The notes below the pieces were generated by a model. It was not told the DNA's origin and ran no database searches. It saw only the letters and a list, made by a program, of their open reading frames with translations. A DNA stretch of 64,000 nucleotides. Origin: Campanula takesimana. Taxonomy: Eukaryota; Streptophyta; Magnoliopsida; Asterales; Campanulaceae. The DNA lies in assembly GCA_026119855.1 (NCBI GenBank), contig JAOWBW010000867.1, positions 496,001 to 560,000 of the forward strand, written 5' to 3'. This document shows, in pieces, positions 1 through 9,991 of the stretch (position 1 is the first letter of the stretch; each line of letters starts with the position of its first letter). A program made the position numbers and the translations under genes.

Positions 1-2084
1 CCATGCAGGATTACCTCGCCCGGCATACGAAATCAGTGACTTTAGAGGACCAGACTGTGGTCGTGGTTGAACAAGTTTTCGACGTTCAAGCCATCATCAA
101 CAACGAGAGTCTTTTGGCTTACGCCGGGGTGGCCCCATGCCGAAATCCTGATTTTGAGAGCAGGGTTAGCATGACTCCTATGTGGCGGGATCCTTGCTGG
201 AGGGTTCACCAGGATTTTGCCTTTGCCCATGAGTGCTCTGCTTGCCGATTGGGGGAACAATGCCCGGATCCGGGCTTGACTGGTCTTTTTCATACTTAAT
301 CAACTGGAATTCCATACCTGTTAGTTTATCCGATCATATCTGACTGACTGTTACTTTTGCCTGCAGATCCCACTGATACCATGCCTCCCAAGAATATTAA
401 TGCCTTGAGATTGGCTGCGAAGCAGCGGGAGGCTGAGGCGAAGCAGCAGAGGCAGGCCGAAATGCGCAAGGCCGAGGCCCCAGGGAGAAAACTGCCGGTT
501 ACGGATCTTCTGGACAAGGCAAAGAAGGTTGTTGCAGTTGTCCCGACGACTGGCGAGCTTCCTCTACGGCCCCGCGGGAGCGGACGGGGAAAGGATTTGA
601 CAGGCTCGGGGTCTCCCACTCCCTCGCATGATGCAGGCAGAACAGTGCCCGAGGCTACGAAGAAAAGGGGACCGGGTCCGGTCGCTGACCCCTTGCCTCC
701 AAAAAATAAACAGCCCCGCCTGGAGTCTCCTTCTCGCGGCTTTACCGTATCCTCCCCCGCCAAAGGGACCTTATGCTCGGAGCGCTTCCCCGTCGAACTA
801 ATTGAAGACAAGGACCGAGCTAAGGAGTTTGGGAAGAAAGTAGCTGAGGCCCCTGAGGTATATGGGGTTGATCTCCATAGCCGCCGCGGCTTCAATTCTT
901 ATGTTGGCGATGGGCTTCTGCACCGGATGAATTTCCCGGACTATCAACAGAAGGTGCTGTCCAAGACCAACTTCCTGACCGCCCTGGGTCACGCGGGCTT
1001 GGCTATGACTGAGGTTCGTGTCTCACTTTCCATGTCTAAATCGACGTGCTCTTTCTTTTTATACATCGATCCTTTGACCCTCTAATTCCTCGTCCCGACT
1101 TTTAATATAATCTCCACATGCTCCTTTATTAATCAGGTTAGCAATGACCTGCTATATATGCGGTCTCAGTATGAAGCCGAAGTTACCTTGGCCGCGGCGA
1201 GGGGGAAGAATCTGGCGGAGGCGAAGGATGAGATTGCCCGCCTGTCCAAGGTCCTGGAGGGCTCGGGAGAGGAGCTTAAGAATAAAGATGCCGAGTTGAT
1301 GACTGCTGTCAAGGAGAACTCCAAACTGAGCAACGATCTCGACGCAGCTCGCGAGGCCAAAGACCGGGCTGAGGCTGAAAAAGCAACCGTTGAGTCTGAA
1401 AAGCAACGACTCGAAGCTCGCCTGGCCGAGGCTGAGAAGCGGTTGGAGGAGGAGAGGGAGAAGAACAGGAGCTTGTCTGAGAAGGTTGATGAACTGGACG
1501 GCAAGGTTTTAGATGCCATGCGGTTTGAGAAAGACCGGGAACTTGTTTTGAATGAAGAGCGAGGGAAAGCCGTGGCCGAGTTTGAGGCGTCTGATGCTTA
1601 CAGAGAAAAGGTGGAGGAGGCAAGCATAGAGCAATATAACTCAGCTCTCCATACAGTAGGTCGTAACCTGGCAGCTACGGGCAAATACAGTGCGCAAGAG
1701 ATTGCGATCCTTTGCTCCATTACGGCCTCAGACCCTCAATGTTTTACCGGCCACGCTCTGGTGCCCTTTACCGCGGACCAACTCTCCGAGTTACCCGAGT
1801 CTGTCAGATCAACTCTCCCTCCCGTCGCTCCGGTCACCGTCCAAGATCTTCTTTCTGCTATCGACGGGTTCAGATATTCTGCCGCGGGTACCTTGCCTCT
1901 GGTCGCAGCTTTGGAGAGGACTTTTGGCCCCGGCGGCCCGTACATTGATGGTATGGTTCTTCCTTACTCTCCTTATGCCTCCGCTCTTGCTGATGCTTCT
2001 CAGGATCAGTCTGGGTCTGTGCCTGACACTGATGCCTCTGCCTCTGTTCCAGAGATGGAGAATGCTCCTCCCCCGGCCTTTTGA
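1..2084 (+). CDS. Antisense coiled-coil gene of Tat-1 (partial at window start, spliced)
   Basis: This gene lies on the strand opposite gag-pol, in the 3' region of Tat-1. Three coding blocks can be seen: an incomplete one from the window start to somewhere between about 170 and 290, one from 367 to 1013, and one from 1137 to the stop at 2082-2084. The second block follows a pyrimidine tract ending in CAG; its 3' border is GAG|GTTCGT, and the third block starts after TTAATCAG. Block 2 is rich in K, R, P and Q and ends in a compact folded-looking segment. Block 3 opens with about 130 residues of heptad-like E/K/A/L coiled coil and ends acidic. The layout resembles plant 'putative gypsy type transposon' proteins (Pfam PF04195 family), which carry a C-terminal coiled coil. 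No catalytic motif is visible; function is unknown. No stops occur within blocks 2 and 3. Confidence 0.65.
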
Positions 2085-2317
2085 AGATCAGACCGGGTTG
2101 CATCCCGGGAAATTTTGTAATAGTGTAGGTCCGGACATTCTCGAACAAGTGATTTTTGGTTTGTATGTGAATAATTGTTTCCAGCTTTGCTATTGACTTC
2201 TTTTCTTGCGTGCTCTTTTGTTATCACTCTTTTGATTACATAGCTTAAAGGGTTGTTCTCGCACGAACTGTCTCTGTTTCCACGCGCGTGGTTTAGCTCG
2301 GGAGCGTATGGCCGCGC
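2085..2317. other. 3' flank of antisense gene, no coding signal
   Basis: This stretch between the antisense gene stop and the 124-bp tandem array holds T-rich sequence that could supply its 3' UTR. No convincing coding frame, RNA gene or transposon end was seen. Confidence 0.5.
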
Positions 2318-3184
2318 CTTCTCCCACTTTAGTCTAGCTCAAAGGCGTAGGATATGGGCCCTGCAGTATAGCTCGAGAGCGTATGACCGCGCATCTTGGG
2401 TCTCAGGAATTTCACAAGGAATGATCCCACCAAGGAATTCATTCTCCCACTTTAGTCTAGCTCAAGGGCGTAAGACGTGGGCCCTGCGGTCTAGCTCGAG
2501 GGCGTATGACCGCGCATCTTGGGTCTTAGGAATTTCACAAGGAAATGATCCCACCAAGGAATTCATTCTCCCACTTTAGTCTAGCTCAAGGGCGTAAGAC
2601 GTGGGCCCTGCGGTCTAGCTCGAGGGCGTATGACCGCGCATCTTGGGTCTTAGGAATTTCACAAGGAAATGATCCCACCAAGGAATTCATTCTCCCACTT
2701 TAGTCTAGCTCAAGGGCGTAAGACGGGGGCCCTGCGGTCTAGCTCGAGGGCGTATGACCGCGCATCTTGGGTCTTAGGAATTTCACAAGGAAATGATCCC
2801 ACCAAGGAATTCATTCTCCCACTTTAGTCTAGCTCAAGGGCGTAAGACGTGGGCCCTGCGATCTAGCTCGAGGGCATATGACCGCGCATCTTGGGTCTTA
2901 GGAATTTCACAAGGAAATGATCCCACCAAGGAATTCATTCTCCCACTTTAGTCTAGCTCAAGGGCGTAAGACGTGGGCCCTGCGGTCTAGCTCGAGGGCG
3001 TATGACCGCGCATCTTGGGTCTTAGGAATTTCACAAGGAAATGATCCCACCAAGGAATTCATTCTCCCACTTTAGTCTAGCTCAAGGGCGTAAGACGTGG
3101 GCCCTGCGGTCTAGCTCGAGGGCGTATGGCCGCGCATCGTTCGTAGACTTGCAAACGGCATCCGCATCGCGGGCATGCGGTCTG
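2318..3184. repeat. 124-bp tandem repeat array (about 7 copies) inside Tat-1
   Basis: The start of the unit, ATTCTCCCACTTTAGTCTAG, recurs at 2441, 2565, 2689, 2813, 2937 and 3061, exactly 124 bp apart, with a degenerate copy at about 2317. Copies differ by only a few bases. Each unit contains two related half-motifs (GCTCAAGGGCGTAAGACG and GCTCGAGGGCGTATGACCG), suggesting it arose from a shorter repeat. The array lies between integrase and the antisense gene. Tandem arrays in this region are a known feature of Tat/Ogre elements and can seed satellite DNA. Confidence 0.95.
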
Positions 3185-3368
3185 GTTCGAGAGCACATGA
3201 CCGCGCTTTGAGAACGAACATACTTGAGTAATTTCATAGAACGATAGCAGTTTTATTTACTTTACTCGAACAGATTACATTGCCACTTTGTTACAATACA
3301 TGAGTATTTCCATAATTTCTAACTGCTACTGATTTGCAAAAAGATTTCAAGATCTACCATTCTGTCTT
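3185..3368. other. Spacer between integrase end and tandem array
   Basis: Noncoding AT-rich sequence directly downstream of the integrase stop on the minus strand. It probably forms the 3' end of the pol transcript region of Tat-1. No motif was recognised. Confidence 0.4.
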
Positions 3369-3647
3369 CTAAAGGTAGTACTTTTTCAGATGATCGCTAT
3401 GCCAGGCGTTTTTCAAGTCTTTTCCTTCTGCCGTTAGAAGCCTGTAGGTTCCCTCTTTGATTATGCGGGCAATCTGATAAGGGCCTTCCCAGTTGGGCGA
3501 AAGCTTGTTGTATCCGGGCTGCCTCCCTGTGACTTCAACTTTCCTCAGAACCCAGTCTCCCACGGCAAACGATCTCTTGTTCACCCTTTTGTCATGATGG
3601 ACTTTTGCCTTCTGTTTATAATTGACCATCTTTGCCCGCGCTTCCAA
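3369..3647 (-). CDS. Tat-1 integrase C-terminal domain (out of frame with integrase core)
   Basis: The frame contains the typical gypsy integrase tail: a basic stretch, GDWVLRKV, then an SH3-like segment with NWEGPYQI and a short C-terminus ending HSDHLKKYYL. It binds DNA nonspecifically during integration. It is separated from the integrase core by a frame change between 3668 and 3647, most simply a one-base indel, because the neighbouring frame reads through without a gap. No chromodomain follows, as expected for the Tat lineage. It is part of one original pol frame rather than a separate gene. Confidence 0.85.
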   Translation of the reverse strand: MEARAKMVNYKQKAKVHHDKRVNKRSFAVGDWVLRKVEVTGRQPGYNKLSPNWEGPYQIARIIKEGTYRLLTAEGKDLKNAWHSDHLKKYYL

Positions 3648-3667
3648 CCGTTTTTCTTCGGTAGAGT

Positions 3668-5746
3668 CTAAGTCTTTCTGCGGGCTTCCTCATTCTCTGC
3701 TTCATTAAATTGGGCGACCCTATACGTGGGTAAGGCTACTTCCACAGGTGCGACCGCCTCTGATCCATATGTCAGGGAAAAAGGGGTTTCTCCCGTTGAG
3801 TTCCTTGTCGTGGTTCGGACAACCCATAGAGCAGTACTGAGCTCTTCCATCCAGCGACCACTCCTTCCCTTCAAACTTTTGTGCAAAGCGGTCATGAGCA
3901 ACTTGTTCGCGGCCTCGGCCTGTCCATTTCCCTGTGGTCTTGCGACTGAGGATTGTCGATGTTCCACGTTGAGTCTCTTGCACTCCGCCGTGAACTTGCT
4001 TTGGAATTGGGGCCCGTGATCGGAGACAATAGCCCGCGGTAGACCAAACCGGCAGAAGATGTGATCATGTACGAACTTGATGATGCTTGCTTCCGTAGTA
4101 CTAGCCAGTGCTTTTGCCTCAACCCATTTTGTGAAGTAGTCCACAGCAACCACTACCATTTGCGCTCCCCCGGGCGCTTTGGGATAAGGCCCAATCAAAT
4201 CAATCCCCCACATATCAAAAGGCCAAGTTGGGACTATCAAACTCTGCTCGGTGGACGGCTGCCTTGGTATGTTGGCGAACCTCTGGCATTGGTCGCATTT
4301 GCGGACGTAGTCTTCTGCATCTCTTTTCATTGTGGGCCAATAATACCCGAGGAATCTGATTTTGTCGGATAGAGTCCGGGCTCCGGGATGCCCTCCGCAC
4401 ACGCCTTCGTGAACTTCATATAACAGGTTGGTGACTGTCTCGGACCTGACACACCTCAGCAGTGGTTTGGTAAAGGATCTCCGATAAAGCACGCCATCAA
4501 TAATTGTGTATCGAGCAGCCTGTTTCATCAAGACTCTTGCCCGGTCAGGGTTGTTGGGGAGGGTTTGCCGCTCGATATATTCCCTGATCTCGTCAACCCA
4601 ATCTTTTTCCGAATCTCCGATTTGGTGGATCTCTATTCTGTCGATGGCTGGGCGCTCGGTGAACTCTATCCAGCAGTCCACACTAAGCTTGGCAATGTCC
4701 TCATTTGTGATCCTGGAGAGCAAGTCCGCCTCGGAATTTTCGGCCCGGTTAACTTGGTTCAGCTCATGGTATTCGAATTCCTTTAACAAGTCTGTCGCGA
4801 GCTCCTTGTATTTGACCAAAACCGGGTGATTTGTTTCGTATTCCCCTTTCACCTGGTTTATTACTAGTTGTGAGTCACTCTTCACGACCAGTTTTGATAC
4901 TTTCATGTCCCGGGCTAATTCCAAACCCGCTATCAATGCCTCGTACTCGGCCTGGTTGTTTGAGACCACGAACTTAAATCTCAAGGCTCGCTTGAACCTT
5001 TGACCCTCCGGGGCGGTCAAGAGAATTCCGGCGCCGCTGACTGTCTTTCCCGCGGATCCATCCACACTTAACGACCAGCAATTTTCCGGTCTCTCCCCTG
5101 CAACTATTGCCTTCTCGCCTCTCTTTTTCTTTGTCTTCGCAGGTTGGGTTCCGTCCGGCTCGATCTCCTTTGATTCAAATGTGGTCTCTGCCACAAAGTC
5201 TGCCAGTGCCTGTGCCTTGATGGTCTTCCGTGGGGAGTAGGTAATCTGGAATTCAGTCAGTTCTATGGACCACGATAGCATTCTCCCCGAGGATTCGGGC
5301 TTATGGAGTATCTTCTTCAGCGGGGTGTCTGAATAAACCGTGATTGGGTGGGCGATGAAGTATGCCCGCAGCTTCCGAGCGGCCACCAGCAAGGCGAAAG
5401 CTAGCTTTTCAATGTTTAGATAGCGGCCTTCCACAGCAGAAAGTGCCTTGGAGACATAATACACGGGTTTCTGAAGTTTGCCCTCTTCCCTTACCAAAAC
5501 AGCGGCCACTGCATGATCTGTTGCGGCCAAGAAGACGTAGAGTTCCTCCCCAAACACCGGGCTGCTCAATAGCGGCGGCTTTCCCAGGTAAGCTTTTATT
5601 TGCTCGAAAGCGATCTGGCAGTCCTCGTTCCACTCGAAGCCCTTCTCTCCTCCTCCTTTTAAGGTTTTGAAGAAAGGCAGGCACTTTTCGGCTGACTTAG
5701 CAATGAATCTTCCCAAAGCCGTAATGCGGCCATTAAGCTTCTGCAC
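3668..5746 (-). CDS. Tat-1 pol: RNase H, archaeal-type RNase H, integrase core
   Basis: Residues about 1-45 are the RT thumb region. The gypsy-type RNase H follows (AATDHAVAAVLV, YVSKALS, residues about 65-185). A linker rich in K/E leads to a second RNase H, archaeal-like (SVDGSAGKTVSGAGILL, NNQAEYEALIAGLE, VKSDSQLVINQ, residues about 225-350), the hallmark of Tat. The integrase zinc finger (H-H-C-C: HEGVCGGHPG, CDQCQ) and the core with D (WGIDLIGP), D (VSDHGPQF) and E (GQAEAANK) follow. All three catalytic acids of the integrase are present. The frame connects upstream to the RT frame through a frameshift between 5778 and 5746. Confidence 0.93.
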   Translation of the reverse strand: MQKLNGRITALGRFIAKSAEKCLPFFKTLKGGGEKGFEWNEDCQIAFEQIKAYLGKPPLLSSPVFGEELYVFLAATDHAVAAVLVREEGKLQKPVYYVSKALSAVEGRYLNIEKLAFALLVAARKLRAYFIAHPITVYSDTPLKKILHKPESSGRMLSWSIELTEFQITYSPRKTIKAQALADFVAETTFESKEIEPDGTQPAKTKKKRGEKAIVAGERPENCWSLSVDGSAGKTVSGAGILLTAPEGQRFKRALRFKFVVSNNQAEYEALIAGLELARDMKVSKLVVKSDSQLVINQVKGEYETNHPVLVKYKELATDLLKEFEYHELNQVNRAENSEADLLSRITNEDIAKLSVDCWIEFTERPAIDRIEIHQIGDSEKDWVDEIREYIERQTLPNNPDRARVLMKQAARYTIIDGVLYRRSFTKPLLRCVRSETVTNLLYEVHEGVCGGHPGARTLSDKIRFLGYYWPTMKRDAEDYVRKCDQCQRFANIPRQPSTEQSLIVPTWPFDMWGIDLIGPYPKAPGGAQMVVVAVDYFTKWVEAKALASTTEASIIKFVHDHIFCRFGLPRAIVSDHGPQFQSKFTAECKRLNVEHRQSSVARPQGNGQAEAANKLLMTALHKSLKGRSGRWMEELSTALWVVRTTTRNSTGETPFSLTYGSEAVAPVEVALPTYRVAQFNEAENEEARRKT

Positions 5747-5777
5747 CTCCTTAACGCATCTGGGGGCTGCATGTTTA

Positions 5778-7736
5778 TCAACGCCGTGATTTTCTCGGGT
5801 TTGCTTCGATCCCTCTTTGGTTTACCATGAACCCCAAAAATTTTCCTGCTTTTACTCCGAAAGCGCACTTGGAGGGATTGAGCTTCATGTTATTTTCCCG
5901 GAGGTTGGTGAAGGTTTCTGCCATATCAATGTCGTGAGAGGTCTCCTTGGTCTTGATAACCATATCGTCGATGTAAGCCTCCAGGTTCCGGCCTAATTGA
6001 TCATCAAAGACGATTCCTACCATCCTTTGATACGTGCCGCCTGCGTTCTTGAGGCCGAACGGCATGTTGTTAAATGTGTAGGTTTTGCCCGCGGCATAGA
6101 AAGCGCACGAAGGGACGTCATCCTCCTTCATTTTGATCTGATGGTAGCCCGAGTACGCATCTATGAAGCTTAACACCCTATGCCCGGCGATAGAGTCTAC
6201 TAATTGATCGATCCGGGGAAGAGGGTAACAATCCTTAGGGCAGGCCTTGTTCAAATCGGTGAAATCCACGCACATCCTCCACTTTCCATTTGCTTTGGTT
6301 ACCATGACGACGTTGGCCAACCATCTCGGATATTTGATCGGGCTTATGATTCCTGCCTTCAGTAGCTTATCCACCTCGATTTTGATCGCCGCTTTCTTCT
6401 CCGGCGAAAAGTATCTTTCTTTCTGGAGGACCCGGGTAAATGTGGGATCGACGTTCAGTTCATGCTCGATGACCTCTCTACTTAACCCCTTCATATCTTC
6501 GACAGTCCAGGCAAATATGTCCGCGCTTTTTCGCAGCAGCTCGATCAGAATCTTCCTTTCTTCTGCGGGGATTTCCAGCCCTACCTTGACCGTTTGTTCG
6601 GGGTAAGCGGGGTTTATGACTACATCCTCCAGAGCATCGTTGGGGCGGATGTCCCTTATTTCCCTGTCGTGCAGCGAATCGATCACGATGTCTATCTGCT
6701 CGGTCTTTGCGGCAATACGACGGGCTCTCCTACTCCGTTTAAATTCAGCCCGTGTTGAATGGAACGACAAAGTTCCAATCATGGCCGCCTCCTCGGTCCT
6801 GTCGCTGTTGGTTTTGACCTTCTTTGCCTCCCTCGGGCTTACCAATCTTGCCTCCATCGCGCTCTCCCTTCTTTTCTTCTCTATTATTTTGAGAAAAAGC
6901 TCGGGCTTGTTCTCGATGCACGCTATCCCTGCGGGGGTGCTGAACTTGATCTTCTGGTGAGGGATTGACGCAACGATTCCTAAGGCAGCCTGAGCGGTCA
7001 CTCCCAAGATTGCGTTGTACTGGGACTTCAGATCGATCACCATGAACGTGACACGGGCTGTTTTTTCGAACGGCCTCTCTCCAATGGTCACTTCGAAGTC
7101 AATGGTCCCTTTTGCGTAGACCGTATGATTCGTGAACCCTTCCAACAAGCCCGCATATGGGGTTAAGTGTGCCTCGGACATCCCCATTTCTTCTAAACAA
7201 TGGAAGTAGAGTATGTCCCGTGAAGCCCCGGTATCAATGAGGACCCTCCCAATATCCGCTCTACCAATAGCCATCTTGATTGTCAATGGCTGTGTTGAAT
7301 GGAAGAGTGTGGAGGCCAGCTCGCTCCTCCTGAACCCGATCATTTCCTCTTGCTCGGGTGGGTAGGCTGGTATCAGGAACACCTTTTCCAATTTCTTGAT
7401 CTGAATGGAAAGCTGGGTGTTGCTCGGGGCCTCTTCCCCGATATACAGGATGTCATAGCGTTTTTCCCCGTCGGCATCGTTATCCCTAACATACTGGACA
7501 TGTCCCCGTGGGGCCCCTCCTTTATTGCTGGGTCCCTCGATCCACTTTTTCAATTCTCCGGCCTCGACTTTCTGCTGTATTATCTTCTTCATCTGAAAAC
7601 ACTCATCCGTGTTATGCCCATGGCTCTCGTGGTAGCCGCACCACTTCTTCTTGTTCGCCTCATAAGGCTTTCTTTCTAGGGGTGGGGGAGGAGGCAGGGC
7701 TTCTGCCCGCAAAATCTCCGTCCTTGGGGCTATCAA
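5778..7736 (-). CDS. Tat-1 zinc knuckle, aspartic protease and reverse transcriptase
   Basis: This frame overlaps the gag stop by a few bases and begins without an in-frame ATG at the junction, so it is the continuation of gag-pol. Near residue 32 is a knuckle of the form C-x2-H-x4-H-x4-C (CGYHESHGHNTDEC), typical of Tat gag ends. The protease motif is VLIDTGASRD (about residue 165). The RT runs from about 420 to the end with MCVDFTDLNKACPKD, FIDAYSGYHQI, MPFGLKNAG and the active site YIDDM. The catalytic aspartates are intact. Frame breaks at both ends mean the polyprotein is no longer continuous, although the upstream one might be a programmed frameshift. Confidence 0.93.
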   Translation of the reverse strand: MIAPRTEILRAEALPPPPPLERKPYEANKKKWCGYHESHGHNTDECFQMKKIIQQKVEAGELKKWIEGPSNKGGAPRGHVQYVRDNDADGEKRYDILYIGEEAPSNTQLSIQIKKLEKVFLIPAYPPEQEEMIGFRRSELASTLFHSTQPLTIKMAIGRADIGRVLIDTGASRDILYFHCLEEMGMSEAHLTPYAGLLEGFTNHTVYAKGTIDFEVTIGERPFEKTARVTFMVIDLKSQYNAILGVTAQAALGIVASIPHQKIKFSTPAGIACIENKPELFLKIIEKKRRESAMEARLVSPREAKKVKTNSDRTEEAAMIGTLSFHSTRAEFKRSRRARRIAAKTEQIDIVIDSLHDREIRDIRPNDALEDVVINPAYPEQTVKVGLEIPAEERKILIELLRKSADIFAWTVEDMKGLSREVIEHELNVDPTFTRVLQKERYFSPEKKAAIKIEVDKLLKAGIISPIKYPRWLANVVMVTKANGKWRMCVDFTDLNKACPKDCYPLPRIDQLVDSIAGHRVLSFIDAYSGYHQIKMKEDDVPSCAFYAAGKTYTFNNMPFGLKNAGGTYQRMVGIVFDDQLGRNLEAYIDDMVIKTKETSHDIDMAETFTNLRENNMKLNPSKCAFGVKAGKFLGFMVNQRGIEANPRKSRR

Positions 7737-9055
7737 GGAGTGAAGGTGCTGTCATTTCTTTTGAAATTGGTCGTGCCCCTCGGTCTTCCTCTATTTCGGC
7801 CGCCACTGCCCCCCGAATAGCCAGCGTGGTACCTTGAGTCATGGGCGGGCTCGAGCCTATCCCTAATACTCCTGCGGGCATCTTCCATGAACGAGGGCTC
7901 AACTCCGGCCATGGCAATGGCTCGATTGTACATTTCCTCCGTTCCCTCGGGCTTTCGGCAAGCGAACTCTTGCCTCAAGGTATAGGATGTCAATCCTCCC
8001 AAGAAGCACAGCTCGATGTCATTTCTCGTTAGGTCCACGATTTGTTCGGTCATTTTTCTAAACCGAGTAATGTATGCTTTTGTACTTTCTCCGGGATATT
8101 GCTTCACACCGCATAGATCCGATTTCGGTCTTGCGACCTCCCCAGCGCCCGCGAACGAATTCAGGAACGACGTCCGTAACTGCTCGTAGCTGCAAATGGA
8201 GCGGGGCTTATGGGCCAACAACCATCCCAGCGCCTTCCCCTTGAAGGTGGATGCTAGAGCCTTGCACTTTACGGCCTCATCCGTTGAAAATAGAGCCATC
8301 TGCCCTTCAAACCGCCCAACATGGCTTTTGGAGTTAGACGAGCCGTCATAAGCGTCTAGCGTGGGGACCTTTCCCCGCTGGATCGGGGAATCAGCTATCC
8401 AGGAGGCAAAAGCATCTATGGGTCCAATGCATTTTGCCACACTTTGCTTAGACTCCCATAGGTCCCTGATCATCCCCTGGACCTTGTAATCAATCTCTTC
8501 CCCGGTTTTCACCCTTTTTGCCGTTCCCGCAAATTGCTCTCCGGTTCTAACAGTTGCTTTTCCCTTGTAGTGGCCTTTGGACCTTCGAGGTTGAGACTCT
8601 CCTTCTTCACTCCTTCTCCCTTCTTCTCCTTCTTCATCGTCGTCTTCCACAACGATCGTTCTTTTCTTCTTTCCCTCCACCCTGCTGGCTATGCTTTTAG
8701 AACCATGAGTTTTTGATCTTTCAAGAGGGATTGCCGTGTCAGCCTCGGCATTAAATAGCTCTTCCAGGGCCAGGTTTAACTGAAGCCCTTCCGCTACTAG
8801 ATCCTGCCTGTCTTTCAGGAGCTGGATTTTCTTTTGAATCTGCTCAGGGGTGAGGGGAGTGACGGGGATTTTCTGTACCTTGCGTGCTTTTGATGTTTCG
8901 ATACGATCTCTCAGATCCGCCTCTCTTCTTGCTTTCTGAGAGGGAGTTCCTGAGCAGCCACTAGGCGCCTTGTCTCCCAATCTGGCAAAGATGGATCCTT
9001 GAGGCGCTTGTTTCGATGGGCTAGCATTTGGGTTCAAGATTTCTTTCCCAGTCAT
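7733..9055 (-). CDS. gag: Tat-1 gag (capsid)
   Basis: A 440-residue frame begins at the first ATG after the leader. The N-terminal 200 residues are charged and low in complexity, with an acidic run (EDDDEEGEEG) and basic stretches. Residues about 205-350 match the retrotransposon gag domain seen in plant gypsy elements (IDAFASWIAD, CKALASTFKGKALGWL, YITRFRKM, LCFLGGL). An arginine/glycine-rich tail (GRNRGRPRG) precedes the stop, and the zinc knuckle is encoded in the next frame. Gag assembles the virus-like particle that houses reverse transcription in the cytoplasm. The N-terminus contains SIFARLG, resembling the SVF-R-G motif repeated in the antisense ORF of Tat-2. Confidence 0.88.
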   Translation of the reverse strand: MTGKEILNPNASPSKQAPQGSIFARLGDKAPSGCSGTPSQKARREADLRDRIETSKARKVQKIPVTPLTPEQIQKKIQLLKDRQDLVAEGLQLNLALEELFNAEADTAIPLERSKTHGSKSIASRVEGKKKRTIVVEDDDEEGEEGRRSEEGESQPRRSKGHYKGKATVRTGEQFAGTAKRVKTGEEIDYKVQGMIRDLWESKQSVAKCIGPIDAFASWIADSPIQRGKVPTLDAYDGSSNSKSHVGRFEGQMALFSTDEAVKCKALASTFKGKALGWLLAHKPRSICSYEQLRTSFLNSFAGAGEVARPKSDLCGVKQYPGESTKAYITRFRKMTEQIVDLTRNDIELCFLGGLTSYTLRQEFACRKPEGTEEMYNRAIAMAGVEPSFMEDARRSIRDRLEPAHDSRYHAGYSGGSGGRNRGRPRGTTNFKRNDSTFTP

Positions 9056-9171
9056 TGTAAATATTTGGAATGTCGAGTGTATTTTAGAACCGTAGAAACA
9101 AAAGAATGGTTTTGTCGAGTCAGACTAGACTGGGAATTCGAAAGAACTCAGAAGATTGCACTAGGAAGATT

Positions 9172-9194
9172 TTCGATTCCCGGCAATGGAACCA
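9172..9194 (-). promoter_or_regulatory. Primer-binding site of Tat-1
   Basis: On the plus strand this reads as the 3' end of a tRNA: T-loop-like TTCGATT, then CCCGGCAATGGAACCA, ending one base before the LTR. Its complement would prime minus-strand DNA. It is closest to the plant tRNA-Asp 3' end used by Athila and Tat elements, with about three mismatches in the acceptor part. The isoacceptor is therefore uncertain. Confidence 0.65.
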
Positions 9195-9195
9195 C

Positions 9196-9895
9196 TGATG
9201 ACGCCCTAGATTTCTGGGGTCACGGAGATAGAACTCCAACTTTGCTGTCTCTTGATCCTGATCACAACACAAACAAGAACACCGTTAAGACCAAGGCCGG
9301 GTTGGAATCCGGCTTAGGCCCTCGGGTGTGAGAGTAAGATCTCTGAGGAAAACCTAGGAAGAAGGTTCAATGAAGACCTTGTGTGTGTGAATAGGATAGA
9401 GCACATACCTCTCTCATGGGGCGAAAAGGGGTATATATATGACCAAGGGAAAGAAACCTGCACAAGGTACTAACCACCCCGGTACTGGGGGGACACGTGG
9501 CGAGTCCCCAGTGGATCGGTCAGGAGAGTGGCTGGGAAGGTGGCGTGTCTGTCAGGGAAGCATGGTTCCATCACCAACCGTTATGGTGTGTCAGGTACGG
9601 TTAGGTGACGCCTCGCGTACGTTTGTGCCAGCTGGGCACTACGGGCTCCTCAGGATGACGGGAGGCAGAGTCAACTCGGGCATATTCATCAGGAGATAAA
9701 ACCTCTCGGGCTTACTAGCCCGCGTTCCTTGTCGGTTAGGCCTCCAGAGTTCAGGTCCGGTTCGGGCGCGTTAGATCGCATTGATTCTAGACCGGCGAGC
9801 ATCCGGCCCAGAAGGCTCGGTCTCATCAGCCTTTATTATCTCAATTTTGCAAGGATAAACCCTAGTAGGTACAATGGACGCTCTGATCATCATCA
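9196..9895 (-). repeat. 5' LTR of Tat-1
   Basis: The LTR lies directly after the PBS. On the plus strand it opens TGATGACG and closes GATCATCATCA, giving the terminal inverted TGATGA/TCATCA expected of an LTR of 700 bp. It contains a TATA box for minus-strand transcription. The second LTR is out of the window, so the borders rest on the PBS and the terminal inversion only. Confidence 0.7.
9432..9440 (-). promoter_or_regulatory. TATA box in Tat-1 LTR
   Basis: TATATATAT is followed on the minus strand by C-rich sequence and a purine-rich GAGAGAGG, about 240 bp before the PBS. It is well placed to start the genomic transcript within the LTR. Confidence 0.55.
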
Positions 9896-9991
9896 TACTC
9901 CATTTAAAATTTAACTAGCCTGTTTGAATTCGGACAAGGAAACCAAAAAGAGATACTATTTGATTTGAGTAATTGATGTATAGGAATGTAC

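Larger units (their letters stand above)
1..9895 (-). mobile_element. Tat-lineage Ty3/gypsy retrotransposon Tat-1 (3' end outside window)
   Basis: Read on the minus strand the order is LTR (9895-9196), PBS, gag, protease, RT, RNase H, a second RNase H, integrase, a 124-bp tandem array, then a gene on the opposite strand. A second archaeal-type RNase H after the usual one and an antisense gene between integrase and the 3' LTR are known hallmarks of the plant Tat lineage (Grande, Retand, Ogre relatives). The coding part is fairly well kept: four long frames with about three frame breaks. The 3' LTR and one TSD lie left of position 1, so age and target duplication cannot be checked. The element lies 96 bp inside the presumed intron of a CSL4-like host gene. 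Confidence 0.9.

Noticed and set aside
9171..9194. A tRNA gene
   Set aside because: Only the T-loop and acceptor 3' end with CCA are present; no D-arm or anticodon arm precedes it. Its place next to the LTR makes it a primer-binding site.
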